This document shows positions 14,915 through 22,727 of a stretch of DNA of 24,510 bases, in pieces. Both the position numbers and the translations under genes were made by a program. Numbering within the stretch: the stretch's first letter is position 1; every line of letters begins with the position of its first letter. A model generated the notes under the pieces. The model ran no database searches and was not told the origin of the DNA. It saw only the letters and a list, made by a program, of their open reading frames with translations. The DNA comes from Eggerthella sp. CAG:368 (GTDB lineage: Bacteria; Actinomycetota; Coriobacteriia; Coriobacteriales; Eggerthellaceae), in assembly GCA_000434775.1 (NCBI GenBank), contig FR895491.1:26820-51329 (forward strand), read 5' to 3'.

Positions 14915-15095
14915 TCCAACTTGCTAGTGTTTCGCTCAAGGTGGCGAAAGAGGCGTTTTTTTAGAAAGAGGCCCTTTGAGTCAGAGCTGAAACGCGGTTT
15001 TTTCATTCGATACATCTGTTTGAACTGCGAATTTTCGGAACAGCTTTCGCTTTATGAACCCGAGGAGGGAGGGTGTTTGAACAGTAGTAACAGAT

Positions 15096-15104
15096 AGGAA
15101 GGAG
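15096..15104 (+). promoter_or_regulatory. ribosome-binding site that reveals the TTG start of the CXXC peptide
   Basis: AGGAAGGAG ends eight bases before the TTG at 15113. It is a strong site with ideal spacing, and no ATG or GTG is in range in that frame. Confidence 0.75.
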
Positions 15105-15112
15105 ATTGAAGG

Positions 15113-15259
15113 TTGGATCAGCGATTGAAATTGGCTGCACAAATTGTACTGCTGGTAGCGAGTGTCGTCTTGTTGGTTGTTGGCATCTTGTTAGGCGAAG
15201 TGGAAGCCGTATTGAGTAAAGCCGTTAATTTGTGTTTGGAATGCGTTGGGATTGGCTAA
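15113..15259 (+). CDS. CD1871A-family CXXC membrane peptide (48 residues, TTG start)
   Basis: Reading from TTG at 15113 to TAA at 15257-15259 gives 48 residues: a short polar start (MDQRLKLA), one hydrophobic helix (about 8-27), then GEVEAVLSKAVN and the ending CLECVGIG. That ending, with a CxxC two residues after the membrane-proximal helix, matches what I know as the CD1871A family of short CXXC proteins. They commonly sit beside a 4Fe-4S membrane protein and a thioredoxin-like protein, as here. The next gene begins 3 bases after the stop. The CxxC probably takes part in thiol or Fe-S electron transfer across the membrane; that is inference. It is easy to miss because of its size and TTG start. 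Confidence 0.85.
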   Translation: MDQRLKLAAQIVLLVASVVLLVVGILLGEVEAVLSKAVNLCLECVGIG

Positions 15260-15262
15260 CAA

Positions 15263-16213
15263 ATGAGGAAAACGATGAGGAAAAAACCAAAACAGAAAGG
15301 GCGAGGAGCATCGAGTGTTTTAGCGAGGCTACGCGGATGGATTCAAGGTGGAGCCACGTTGGCGGCGAATATCCATCTTCCGAATTTTGTTAAGGGAACT
15401 CTGTATCAGGGACCCGCAAAATCGGTTTGTGTGCCTGGCCTAAACTGCTATTCGTGTCCAGCGGCGACGGGTGCTTGTCCCATTGGTGCCTTCCAGTCAG
15501 TAATTGGGACGGCTAAATTTAGCTTTCCTTATTACGTTACGGGAACGCTCATTTTGCTTGGGGTTTTGCTGGGGAGGTTTATCTGCGGATTCTTGTGCCC
15601 TTTTGGTTGGTTTCAGGATTTGCTTCATAAGATTCCCTCAAAGAAGTTCTCAACGAAACGACTAAAACCTTTGAGATTTCTTAAATATGCCGTCCTGCTC
15701 TTTGCGGTGATCTTGCTTCCTGCGTTGTTGGTTGACGAAGTGGGCTTGAGTGATCCTTATTTTTGCAAATATCTCTGCCCTCAAGGGGTGCTTCAAGGGG
15801 CGCTTCCTTTGTCTTTGGTTAATACGGGGATTAGAGATGCTTTAGGTGCCTTGTTTACCTGGAAGTTCACCCTGCTTGTGGTGCTGATTGTGCTCAGTGT
15901 GCTTTTTTATCGACCGTTTTGTAAATGGATTTGTCCTTTAGGCGCAATCTATTCACTTATGAATAAAGTTTCGCTGCTGCAAATGCGGGTCGACGAGAGC
16001 AAATGTGTCAAATGCGGAGAATGCGCAAAAGCCTGCAAGATGGATGTGGAGGTTAGCAAATCGCCAAACCATGCCGAATGCATTCGCTGCGGAATGTGCG
16101 TTCGTGCTTGCTCAACAAGGGCAGTGGGATATCACTACGGTTTTGGTTGTGCCAAAAAGCGAGATATTGCTTCTGCCAGTGAGGAAACAACAACACAGCA
16201 CAGGTGTTCGTAG
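15263..16213 (+). CDS. NapH/YccM-like polyferredoxin membrane protein
   Basis: A 316-residue membrane protein likely moving electrons from the cytoplasm or quinol pool to outside thiol partners. Seen: N-terminal PGLNCYSCPAATGACPIGA (58-76, with C56 just before); membrane helices about 90-108, 140-157 and 200-217; three CxxxCP motifs, C108-C112, C168-C172 and C220-C224; and a C-terminal pair of [4Fe-4S] motifs, C248-x2-C251-x2-C254-x3-C258 and C273-x2-C276-x2-C279-x3-C283. NapH, NosR and YccM share this plan. It starts 3 bases after the CXXC peptide stop; an ATG at 15275 has a better placed GAGG site and may be the true start, four residues shorter. The tail (300-316) is Thr/Ser-rich. Neighbours suggest it supplies reductant to the thioredoxin-like and Msr lipoproteins. 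Confidence 0.88.
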   Translation: MRKTMRKKPKQKGRGASSVLARLRGWIQGGATLAANIHLPNFVKGTLYQGPAKSVCVPGLNCYSCPAATGACPIGAFQSVIGTAKFSFPYYVTGTLILLGVLLGRFICGFLCPFGWFQDLLHKIPSKKFSTKRLKPLRFLKYAVLLFAVILLPALLVDEVGLSDPYFCKYLCPQGVLQGALPLSLVNTGIRDALGALFTWKFTLLVVLIVLSVLFYRPFCKWICPLGAIYSLMNKVSLLQMRVDESKCVKCGECAKACKMDVEVSKSPNHAECIRCGMCVRACSTRAVGYHYGFGCAKKRDIASASEETTTQHRCS

Positions 16214-16355
16214 GAGTTCTACTCCTAGCGTATTCGCGCAGGAAAAGACCGGGAAACCTCAAACAACGATGCTTGCCTTACTGCGCAAACGCTTCAATAC
16301 TGATCAATTTCTCCATGAATAGCAAACGGTACTGATTAAAGAAAGGAAAACAACT

Positions 16356-17267
16356 ATGACAGCAACAAAATACCTTAGTGGTTTTATTGCTTTTCTTGTA
16401 GCAGGCTTTCTGCTTGTTTCGCTCACTGCTTGCGGTGGGCAGTCTGAAAAGATGGATGGCTCAATGGATATGCCTAAAACTATCGAAGAAGCATCCAAGC
16501 AATATGACGAGCTTATGAAACAGGAAAACGAGATTTTTTCAAAGAATCAAGAATTATGGGAAAAAGTGTTTCTTGTCTCATCTAAAGACATGACGATGAT
16601 CGAAGATAACAAAAACTATGGCGATTTTTTGCTCAAAGTTATAGAGGAAGCTAAAGACCAGTTCTCGGATGATGAGCTGAAGCTGCTGAAAGCGGAAGCA
16701 GAAAAAGTTCGCGATATCGAGAACAAGCTCATTAAGCTTGAGGAAAAATTCCCCGAGCTTGCAATGATGCGCAAAGATGCCGGAATGAGTGCATCTGATT
16801 CGAGCATGAATATGCAAATGTTTCCTGAATTTGAGGGGAAAGACCTCAAAGGAAACACGGTGAATAGTAAAGACCTGTTCTCGAACAACAAATTCACCGT
16901 CGTTAATTTTTGGTTTACTACCTGTTCGCCTTGCGTAGGAGAACTTAATAGTCTTGAGACGCTAAACAAGGATTTTGAAAAGATGGACGGAGAGCTAATT
17001 GGTGTTAATTCGTTTACGCTCGGTGGATCTGAAAAATCAATTATGGAGGCCAACGAAGTGCTTGATAAAAAGGGCGCTACCTTCAGAAACGTTTATTTCG
17101 ATGAAAACAGTGAAGCAGGAAAGTTTGCGAATGGAGTTTATGCCTATCCCACTACCTACGTTGTTGATTCCAAAGGAAACATCGTAGGGGATCCTATCGT
17201 GGGTGTTCTGACCGAGAAAGCCCAGAAAGACAAACTGATGAGGCTTATTGATCAGGCCATGTCTTAA
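16356..17267 (+). CDS. TlpA-like thioredoxin-fold lipoprotein
   Basis: A 303-residue protein expected on the outer face of the cytoplasmic membrane. The signal peptide ends in the lipobox LTAC with lipidated C26. Residues 41-135 form a charged helical region, and the thioredoxin fold follows (about 156-300) with redox motif CSPC (C190, C193) in FWFTTCSPCVGEL and the cis-proline in YAYPTT (P265). AAAGGA lies eight bases before the ATG. Methionines are clustered around 33-39 and 137-155 (SSMNMQM). Proteins like this reduce MsrA/MsrB or other exported thiol enzymes; the MsrAB gene is next. The partner that keeps its CSPC reduced is probably the adjacent Fe-S membrane protein, because no CcdA/DsbD gene is present in this window. 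Confidence 0.9.
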   Translation: MTATKYLSGFIAFLVAGFLLVSLTACGGQSEKMDGSMDMPKTIEEASKQYDELMKQENEIFSKNQELWEKVFLVSSKDMTMIEDNKNYGDFLLKVIEEAKDQFSDDELKLLKAEAEKVRDIENKLIKLEEKFPELAMMRKDAGMSASDSSMNMQMFPEFEGKDLKGNTVNSKDLFSNNKFTVVNFWFTTCSPCVGELNSLETLNKDFEKMDGELIGVNSFTLGGSEKSIMEANEVLDKKGATFRNVYFDENSEAGKFANGVYAYPTTYVVDSKGNIVGDPIVGVLTEKAQKDKLMRLIDQAMS

Positions 17268-17389
17268 ACCATGGTTTTGGCTGTGTCTGGGAGGTTGAGG
17301 CTAGGAACGTTCGAGAGTATTTGGGAGTGCGTGAAGCATCAGAGGCCTTCACGAGGGTGCAGGGGTGTGAAGTTGTTTAGGAGTACTGC

Positions 17390-17422
17390 ATGAAGGAGCG
17401 GCTGGGTATTAAAGGGCTATGA
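17390..17422 (+). other. possible 10-codon upstream open frame before msrAB
   Basis: ATG at 17390 with AGGAG six bases upstream encodes MKERLGIKGL and stops at 17420-17422, 15 bases before the msrAB ATG. The frame overlaps the msrAB ribosome site, so it could couple or attenuate msrAB translation. It is very short, so chance is possible. Confidence 0.3.
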
Positions 17423-17437
17423 AAGGAGCGTCAAACT

Positions 17438-18556
17438 ATGAAGAGTGCATTGATTCCCCTTATGCTTGGAGTAGCTCTGCTTTTAGGTGGTTGTGCCTTT
17501 GGTAAGTTTGATACTCAATGTAACCAATCTAATAACGCCAATAAAGAAAGGGCAGATCAATCGCCTATGGAACAATTCGAAGGAAGCTGTTATATGGAAA
17601 ATACAGAGGATGTCATCTATCTTGCTGGTGGATGCTTTTGGGGAATGGAGCGTTTGATGGAGGCTATCCCTGGCGTGATTGATGTGCAAAGTGGATACGC
17701 AAATGGAATGAGCAAAGATCAAGCTAACTACCAATCTGTTTGTTCTGGCAAAACTGGTTTTCGTGAAACGGTACGGGTTGAATATGATCCGAGTCAGGTG
17801 AGTCTTGATGGAATCTTACTTGCCTATTTCTATGTGATTGACCCTACCATTGAGAATGGTCAAGGGAATGACTTTGGTTCTCAATATCAAACAGGTATTT
17901 ACTACACAAACGATAAGGCAAGAGAAACGGTACTTCGAATTGCTGATGTTGAACGGGGTCGACATAACAAGTTTGCTGTAGAGATTGGTCCGCTTGAAAC
18001 TTTCTATTTGGCTGAAGACTATCACCAGGATTATTTGCAAAAGAACCCGAACGGGTATTGTCATATTCCGAAAGAAGAAATTGAACTCTTTTCTAGGCTC
18101 CGTATTGACCCGGGTGACTATAAAAAGCCTGCCGCCGAAGCAATACGTGACAAACTCACGGCTGAACAGTATCGAGTTACGCAAGAGGGAGGAACGGAGA
18201 ACGCCTTCAAAAATGAGTTTTGGGGTACGTTTGAAAAGGGGATCTACGTTGATGTGGTAACGGGTGAACCGCTGTTTTCATCAACCGATAAGTTCGAAAG
18301 TAACTGCGGATGGCCTGCTTTTTCAAAGCCAATCGAGGAGCCTGCCGTTGTTGAAAAGGAAGATTTGAGTTTTGGGTGGCGTCGTACAGAGGTTAGAAGT
18401 CGTGCAGGGGATTCTCATTTAGGGCATGTGTTTACGGGTGAATCAGAGTCGCCAAATGGTGTTCGATATTGTATCAACAGCGCCGCCCTTCGATTTATTC
18501 CTTTTGAAAAAATGGAAGAAGAAGGCTATGGCTATTTGAAATATCTTTTTGAATAG
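17438..18556 (+). CDS. msrAB: lipoprotein methionine sulfoxide reductase MsrA-MsrB fusion
   Basis: A 372-residue exported enzyme that repairs both S- and R-methionine sulfoxide. The signal peptide ends in LGGC (lipidated C19), so it is anchored outside the membrane. MsrA domain (about 57-215): GCFWG with catalytic C66, motif GYANG, and C208 in NGYCHI as likely resolving cysteine. MsrB domain (about 233-372): NCGWP (C290), HLGHVF (327-332) and catalytic C345 in RYCINS. The CxxC pairs that bind zinc in many MsrB proteins are absent (VRSRAGDSHLGHVF), so this is a zinc-free type. AAAGGAG stands ten bases before the ATG. It is last in the set with the CXXC peptide, the Fe-S membrane protein and the TlpA-like lipoprotein, which likely recycle it. 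An inverted repeat gtgaag/cttcac near 17331-17352 lies in the 170-base gap before it. Confidence 0.94.
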   Translation: MKSALIPLMLGVALLLGGCAFGKFDTQCNQSNNANKERADQSPMEQFEGSCYMENTEDVIYLAGGCFWGMERLMEAIPGVIDVQSGYANGMSKDQANYQSVCSGKTGFRETVRVEYDPSQVSLDGILLAYFYVIDPTIENGQGNDFGSQYQTGIYYTNDKARETVLRIADVERGRHNKFAVEIGPLETFYLAEDYHQDYLQKNPNGYCHIPKEEIELFSRLRIDPGDYKKPAAEAIRDKLTAEQYRVTQEGGTENAFKNEFWGTFEKGIYVDVVTGEPLFSSTDKFESNCGWPAFSKPIEEPAVVEKEDLSFGWRRTEVRSRAGDSHLGHVFTGESESPNGVRYCINSAALRFIPFEKMEEEGYGYLKYLFE

Positions 18557-18762
18557 CCGTAGGACTTTAGGAGAGGAATGACGCAGAAACAACGTGGGAG
18601 CAACGCAGGAGTCAAGGGTTTGTTAGGCTATTGTTAGTCTCTGTGAGGGTTTTCTAATCGGATGAATAATTCGCTTATAGAGAAAACGATACAGAGGTAA
18701 AGGCATTTCGCTGCTCAAGGGGCATACTTTCGAAGCTTGTAAAGGAGGCAGTGTACAGACAA

Positions 18763-18771
18763 TGCTACAAT
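18763..18771 (+). promoter_or_regulatory. candidate extended -10 promoter of the surface protein gene
   Basis: TGCTACAAT matches TGn plus TACAAT. Transcription would start near 18778 and give a leader of about 27 bases to the ATG at 18805. No good -35 is visible, as is usual with extended -10 boxes. Confidence 0.35.
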
Positions 18772-18804
18772 ACAGAAAAATGCACTGAGCGCAAAGAGTT
18801 TCTT

Positions 18805-21800
18805 ATGTATAAATTCACCGAATCCGCCCAGCATAAAACGTTTCTCAATAATCCTGCACGAGTTCTTTTTTTCTTGGCATTCTTTTTGACGTGCACTTTG
18901 TTCTCTTTTGTCTTTGTGCCGGCCGCTTTTGCAGATGATGACATTACCACCATCGACATTAGTGATTGCGGCGCCAACACCACCATCAATATCACCGAAC
19001 CAGGAAAGTACCGCTTGACGGGCACGAGCTCTAAGGCGTGGGTTGATGTGAAAACAGGAGGGGTGGATCTCTACCTTGCCAACAACTTAAAAATGACTCC
19101 AGGTGTTTCTGCAAACACGGGTGCAACGTGCCCTTCTATCAAGATTGAAGAAAACGGCGGCACGGTAAATATCATCAGTGAAGCGGGTGCTCAAGTGTAC
19201 CTAGGAAGCTACCTTTCTTCTCCGGCAATACAAAAAGAAGGACGTGCCACCCAGCTTGTTTTTTCAACGGTTGACCCCGCGAAACCAGGCACCATTACTG
19301 CAGAGGTTGTGTATGGCAGTATGTCGGCAGGTATTGGCAGTAACTACAAGCTGCTAAGTGAAGGCTTTACGGGAAACATGGTTTTCAAAAGCGGCAAGAT
19401 TGTTGCGCATGGAGGTAAAAACGCTGCTGGAATTGGTGGCGGAAGCGGTGGCAGTATGCATGGGGTGACCATCGAGGGAACAGCCGAAATAGAGGCGCAT
19501 GGCGAAGATGGTGGTGCAGGCATTGGAAGCGGTTTCCATGGCATTATGAATGGTATTACCATCAAAGGCGGTACTGTCAACGCATACGGCGGCAATGGTA
19601 GTTCGGGCGGTGGCGCAGGCATTGGTTGTGGGCGAGACGAAACGGGCTACAACCACAGCACCATTACCATTCAGGGAGGAAAAATTTATGCCGAGGGTGG
19701 CAAGGATGCCGCAGGTATCGGTGGTGCTGGCGGAGCAACGCTTTCGGGTATCAAGATCACGGGCGGCACAGTTGAGAGTGTTGGAAAAGGGAGTGGCTGT
19801 GGCATTGGCAATGGTGGCAGGTCGTCTCACAATAACGCCTGTAAATCTATCGTTATCAGCGGCGGTGACATAACTGCTCGTGGTGGGTCGGATGATGGCA
19901 CTGCTATTGGCAACAATGGGTTTGGCAACGGGCGCCAGAACATAGCCATTTCTGGAGGCCTTATTCGCGCCTATGCGGGTGGTAGTCATGGGCATGCAAT
20001 TGGCGGGGGCGGTAGAACTGCTCATTCAAATCCCCATGTAGCGGTTGATATCAGTGGCGGAACCATTGCCGCTGTGGGCGGAAGCAAGGCGAGTGCGTTT
20101 GGTAGCCACGGCAATGGGTATAACACCGAAAAGGAGAAATTCTTTGCTGCTACTATTACGGGCGGCTCAGTTTTGGTTGACCCAACAGGTAGTATGAACA
20201 ATCTTGGTACCTTCCAGGTAGCTCCCAAGAATTCGTTTGGCAAAGAAGTTAAGTCGATAGCTGCAAAACTCGGAGAGACTGCAAAAATTCGTCTTGACTT
20301 AAATGATTCTGAAAAGCTATTTGTGGGCAATCAGGAAGACTATTGCATGAGAGATGTTGTGGGTATTAGCCCAGCAGAGGCCTGTAATTCCAGCAATACG
20401 GATGTGTTGTTCTGCCCTTGGGTAAACAGCAATTCGTCGCTTGTTTGGGTTGTAGTGCAGGTGGATGATGATGAGGTTATCTACTCGGGAGATGCGTCTG
20501 CCGGAGGCAGCGGTACTTTGTATCCTTCTACACATCTGTTGCTCACCAGCTTCGGCTACGATGCCGGAACTATCGATGGCAGCGCTGATGCTCTTTATGG
20601 GCTCGGAGTGATTAACTTTAAGAATGCTTCCATTCCTGGGTATGTTGTGGAGTACTACACCTCAAAGGCGAATCCCTCTAGTGAGAAAGTTCTTGAAGCG
20701 AATGGCAGTCTCTATTCAAATGTCGAGGTTGATGATGTACAGCTGACCGACGACCATGGTTTCTGGGTCTATACTGGTGGCGCCGATGGCTCGGGGCGGG
20801 GCGGAACCTATACGTTATTCGCTCAGACGCGCCCTGTTAGCTACACCATTCACTATGATGCTAACGTGCCAGCAAGTGCAGGGCAAACTCCTACAGGCAA
20901 AGTGCCTGAAGATGTTTCTGCAAAGTATGGCAGCTCGTTTGAAATAGGAGAGGGAAGCACACTTGCGCTTCCTGGTTGGCAACTAACGGGCTGGAATACT
21001 GAACGTGATGGGTCTGGTACTCACTATGATTCTGGAACATCAGCACGTAACCTTACCGACACCGATGAAGCTACAGTAGTGCTCTATGCCGAGTGGAAGC
21101 CTAAACCCTATACCGTACATTTCGAAGGCGGTGACGGAGCCAGTGGCTCTATGAATGATGTTTCGTATAACTTGGGCGAAACGGTTCAGCTACCAGCCAA
21201 CTCCTTTAGCAAGGAAGGATACACCTTTGTTGGGTGGACGCCTGCGGCTTCTGTTGGAGGCATTATCGCAGACCAGGCATGGGTAACTGACTTGTGCGCA
21301 AAAGATGCAGAGGGAAACATCATGCTTGATTCTGATGGATACCCCAAGGGGCTTACTCTACAAGCTGTTTGGATTGAGAGCAGCGTTTTGCAACATGATG
21401 TAACGGTTGTTGTTGTCAAGGATGAAACCGCAATCGGCGGCTTAGCATCAGACTCGGCAGCAAGGCTCACGCTGTGTTCGGGTGAGACGTCTTTTGCGCC
21501 TTTTGAGTGGAAAGAAGAAAAGCTCTGTTATGTGTTAAAGCAAGACGGAATAATACCTCCGGGTTCCTATGATCTGTTTCTTGACGGTAAAGACACGGGC
21601 AAAGATGTTCTGGTGGATACCAAGACGGATGTTGTGACGCTTAATTTCTATACCTTAGATACTGCTTTCGATTCCTTGCTGGGTGGTGTTGATATTGCGC
21701 CCGCTTGGGCTACGACCTTCGGTGGCGAAACCGCATATCTCGAAGGCTCGGAAGTGCAGTTGACTGCCCGCGAAGGACAATCGGGCTACACTTTCGGATA

Positions 21801-22632
21801 CTGGGTAGGTATTGGTCCTGCGCCTTCCTATGCGCAAGGGTCATCCGAATTATCTAATCCAACTGCCCTCATAATGCGTACCCCGCTTGAGATGTGTGCA
21901 GAATCGCAGTCAGTTGGCTACCTTGTTTCATTCGACGCCAATTGTTCAGATGCTGAGGGGTCTATGGCGGATCAAAAACTCTTTTACGGATTGGAATCGA
22001 ATCTGAGCGCTAACGCTTTTGTGCGCACAGGCTACACGTTTGAAGGGTGGAATACGGCGTCAGACGGTTCGGGTACTGCGTATGCTGACAAAGCTACTGT
22101 TCAGAATCTTCTCGATAAAGAGGGAACCGTAACGCTCTATGCCCAGTGGAAACCTATTACGTATTTCGTAAACTTTGATGGCAACTTTGCTGAAGGTCCT
22201 GCTATGCAGTCTTTGGAGGCTATCTATGATCAGAATTTCAACTTGCCAGAATGTACATTCGTATTCAAAAACGAGGGTGGGAAAGATTCCAAGTTCTTAG
22301 GTTGGAACACTCAGCGTGATGGTTCGGGTACTGCGTATGTGGATGAAGAAAACGTGGTGAATCTTTGTAACACCCAGGGCGGATCGGTGACGCTTTATGC
22401 CCAGTGGGAAGACCCTGAACCTACGCCTGGACCAAGCCCTGAGCCACCTGCCCCTGAACCGGGTCCAAGCTTGGAAGGTAATTCGTTATTGGGCTCGGAT
22501 GGTTCAAGTAATAAAACTGCCAAAACAGACGATGGATCAAACAAAGGACGTGCCCTTGCTCTTGCGGGTTTATCTGTGAGTGCTGTGGCGCTAGCAGTAT
22601 ATCGGACGAAGGCTAGCAGAAGGCAGGGTTAA
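18805..22632 (+). CDS. large secreted/surface protein: glycine-rich beta-solenoid plus InlB/Flg_new repeats
   Basis: A 1275-residue exported protein. I start at ATG 18805, which gives a classical signal peptide with a hydrophobic core (about 19-39) and cleavage after AFA (43). An in-frame GTG at 18751 adds 18 residues, but its GGAGG is only two bases away. Next comes a domain opening with DISDCGANTTINITEPGKY, then a glycine-rich series of about nine turns with ITGGTV-AxGG-GAGIGGG wording (nt about 19390-20190), probably a right-handed beta-helix. A non-repeat domain follows, then four InlB-type repeats, each running from YxVxF/Y-DxN to LYAxW with GWNT-DGSGT inside. The end is a Pro/Glu spacer, TAKTDDGSN, a membrane helix and KASRRQG. 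No LPXTG is seen. Likely an adhesin or matrix-binding protein; substrate unknown. Confidence 0.88.
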   Translation: MYKFTESAQHKTFLNNPARVLFFLAFFLTCTLFSFVFVPAAFADDDITTIDISDCGANTTINITEPGKYRLTGTSSKAWVDVKTGGVDLYLANNLKMTPGVSANTGATCPSIKIEENGGTVNIISEAGAQVYLGSYLSSPAIQKEGRATQLVFSTVDPAKPGTITAEVVYGSMSAGIGSNYKLLSEGFTGNMVFKSGKIVAHGGKNAAGIGGGSGGSMHGVTIEGTAEIEAHGEDGGAGIGSGFHGIMNGITIKGGTVNAYGGNGSSGGGAGIGCGRDETGYNHSTITIQGGKIYAEGGKDAAGIGGAGGATLSGIKITGGTVESVGKGSGCGIGNGGRSSHNNACKSIVISGGDITARGGSDDGTAIGNNGFGNGRQNIAISGGLIRAYAGGSHGHAIGGGGRTAHSNPHVAVDISGGTIAAVGGSKASAFGSHGNGYNTEKEKFFAATITGGSVLVDPTGSMNNLGTFQVAPKNSFGKEVKSIAAKLGETAKIRLDLNDSEKLFVGNQEDYCMRDVVGISPAEACNSSNTDVLFCPWVNSNSSLVWVVVQVDDDEVIYSGDASAGGSGTLYPSTHLLLTSFGYDAGTIDGSADALYGLGVINFKNASIPGYVVEYYTSKANPSSEKVLEANGSLYSNVEVDDVQLTDDHGFWVYTGGADGSGRGGTYTLFAQTRPVSYTIHYDANVPASAGQTPTGKVPEDVSAKYGSSFEIGEGSTLALPGWQLTGWNTERDGSGTHYDSGTSARNLTDTDEATVVLYAEWKPKPYTVHFEGGDGASGSMNDVSYNLGETVQLPANSFSKEGYTFVGWTPAASVGGIIADQAWVTDLCAKDAEGNIMLDSDGYPKGLTLQAVWIESSVLQHDVTVVVVKDETAIGGLASDSAARLTLCSGETSFAPFEWKEEKLCYVLKQDGIIPPGSYDLFLDGKDTGKDVLVDTKTDVVTLNFYTLDTAFDSLLGGVDIAPAWATTFGGETAYLEGSEVQLTAREGQSGYTFGYWVGIGPAPSYAQGSSELSNPTALIMRTPLEMCAESQSVGYLVSFDANCSDAEGSMADQKLFYGLESNLSANAFVRTGYTFEGWNTASDGSGTAYADKATVQNLLDKEGTVTLYAQWKPITYFVNFDGNFAEGPAMQSLEAIYDQNFNLPECTFVFKNEGGKDSKFLGWNTQRDGSGTAYVDEENVVNLCNTQGGSVTLYAQWEDPEPTPGPSPEPPAPEPGPSLEGNSLLGSDGSSNKTAKTDDGSNKGRALALAGLSVSAVALAVYRTKASRRQG
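19390..20190 (+). repeat. glycine-rich beta-solenoid repeats within the surface protein
   Basis: Imperfect repeats of roughly 30 codons whose cores read like ITGGTVxAxGGxxGAGIGGG. Boundaries are approximate. Codons drift between copies, so the repeats are old rather than recent duplications. Confidence 0.7.
20842..22407 (+). repeat. four InlB-type (Listeria-Bacteroides, Flg_new) repeats within the surface protein
   Basis: Copies at about 20842-21096, 21109-21372, 21919-22149 and 22162-22407, each ending in LYAEW, LQAVW or LYAQW. The last two share an identical 19-base stretch, ggttcgggtactgcgtatg, near 22064 and 22318. A different domain of about 180 residues separates the two pairs. Confidence 0.8.
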
Positions 22633-22660
22633 AACCCAAAACACCAATAGCTCTCATTAA

Positions 22661-22690
22661 AAGAAACCCCGAGTGTACTCGGGGTTTCTT
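22661..22690. terminator. bidirectional terminator between the surface protein and metE-like genes
   Basis: Perfect 14-bp arms aagaaaccccgagt (22661-22674) and actcggggtttctt (22677-22690). The GC-rich centre is flanked by A- and T-rich ends on both sides, placed between convergent genes. Confidence 0.85.
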
Positions 22691-22727
22691 GCTTGCGGAA
22701 AGAAGTACTGGAGAGGAATTGCTCTAT

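Larger units (their letters stand above)
14673..15112. other. 440-base divergent intergenic region between the two-component genes and the Msr gene set
   Basis: It must hold promoters in both directions. No consensus pair stands out; TTGAAA-17 bp-TGTTTT on the minus strand around 14840-14868 is a weak candidate for the regulator gene. Nested inverted repeats are visible at 14871-14914 and a TTTCGC/GCGAAA hairpin at about 14930-14949. A 61-codon reading frame at 14912-15097 is possible but unconvincing. Confidence 0.5.

Noticed and set aside
14912..15097. 61-codon plus-strand frame before the CXXC peptide, with AAGGA five bases upstream of its ATG
   Set aside because: Very basic, low-similarity sequence lying over a hairpin and the divergent control region. 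Nothing in it resembles a known family, so the ribosome-like site is likely chance. It remains possible but is not supported.
18751..18804. GTG start extending the surface protein by 18 residues
   Set aside because: The GGAGG is only two bases from the GTG, and the extension would place a polar Cys-containing stretch before a complete signal peptide. The ATG at 18805 fits better.
19344..20025. Long antisense frames (Pro/Ala-rich, Thr-rich) opposite the surface protein
   Set aside because: They are shadows of the glycine-rich repeats, which read as Pro/Ala-rich or Thr-rich on the other strand. No start signals are seen.
19390..22407. Repeated segments as a CRISPR array or mobile repeat
   Set aside because: The repeats are in-frame, degenerate protein repeats without constant spacers.
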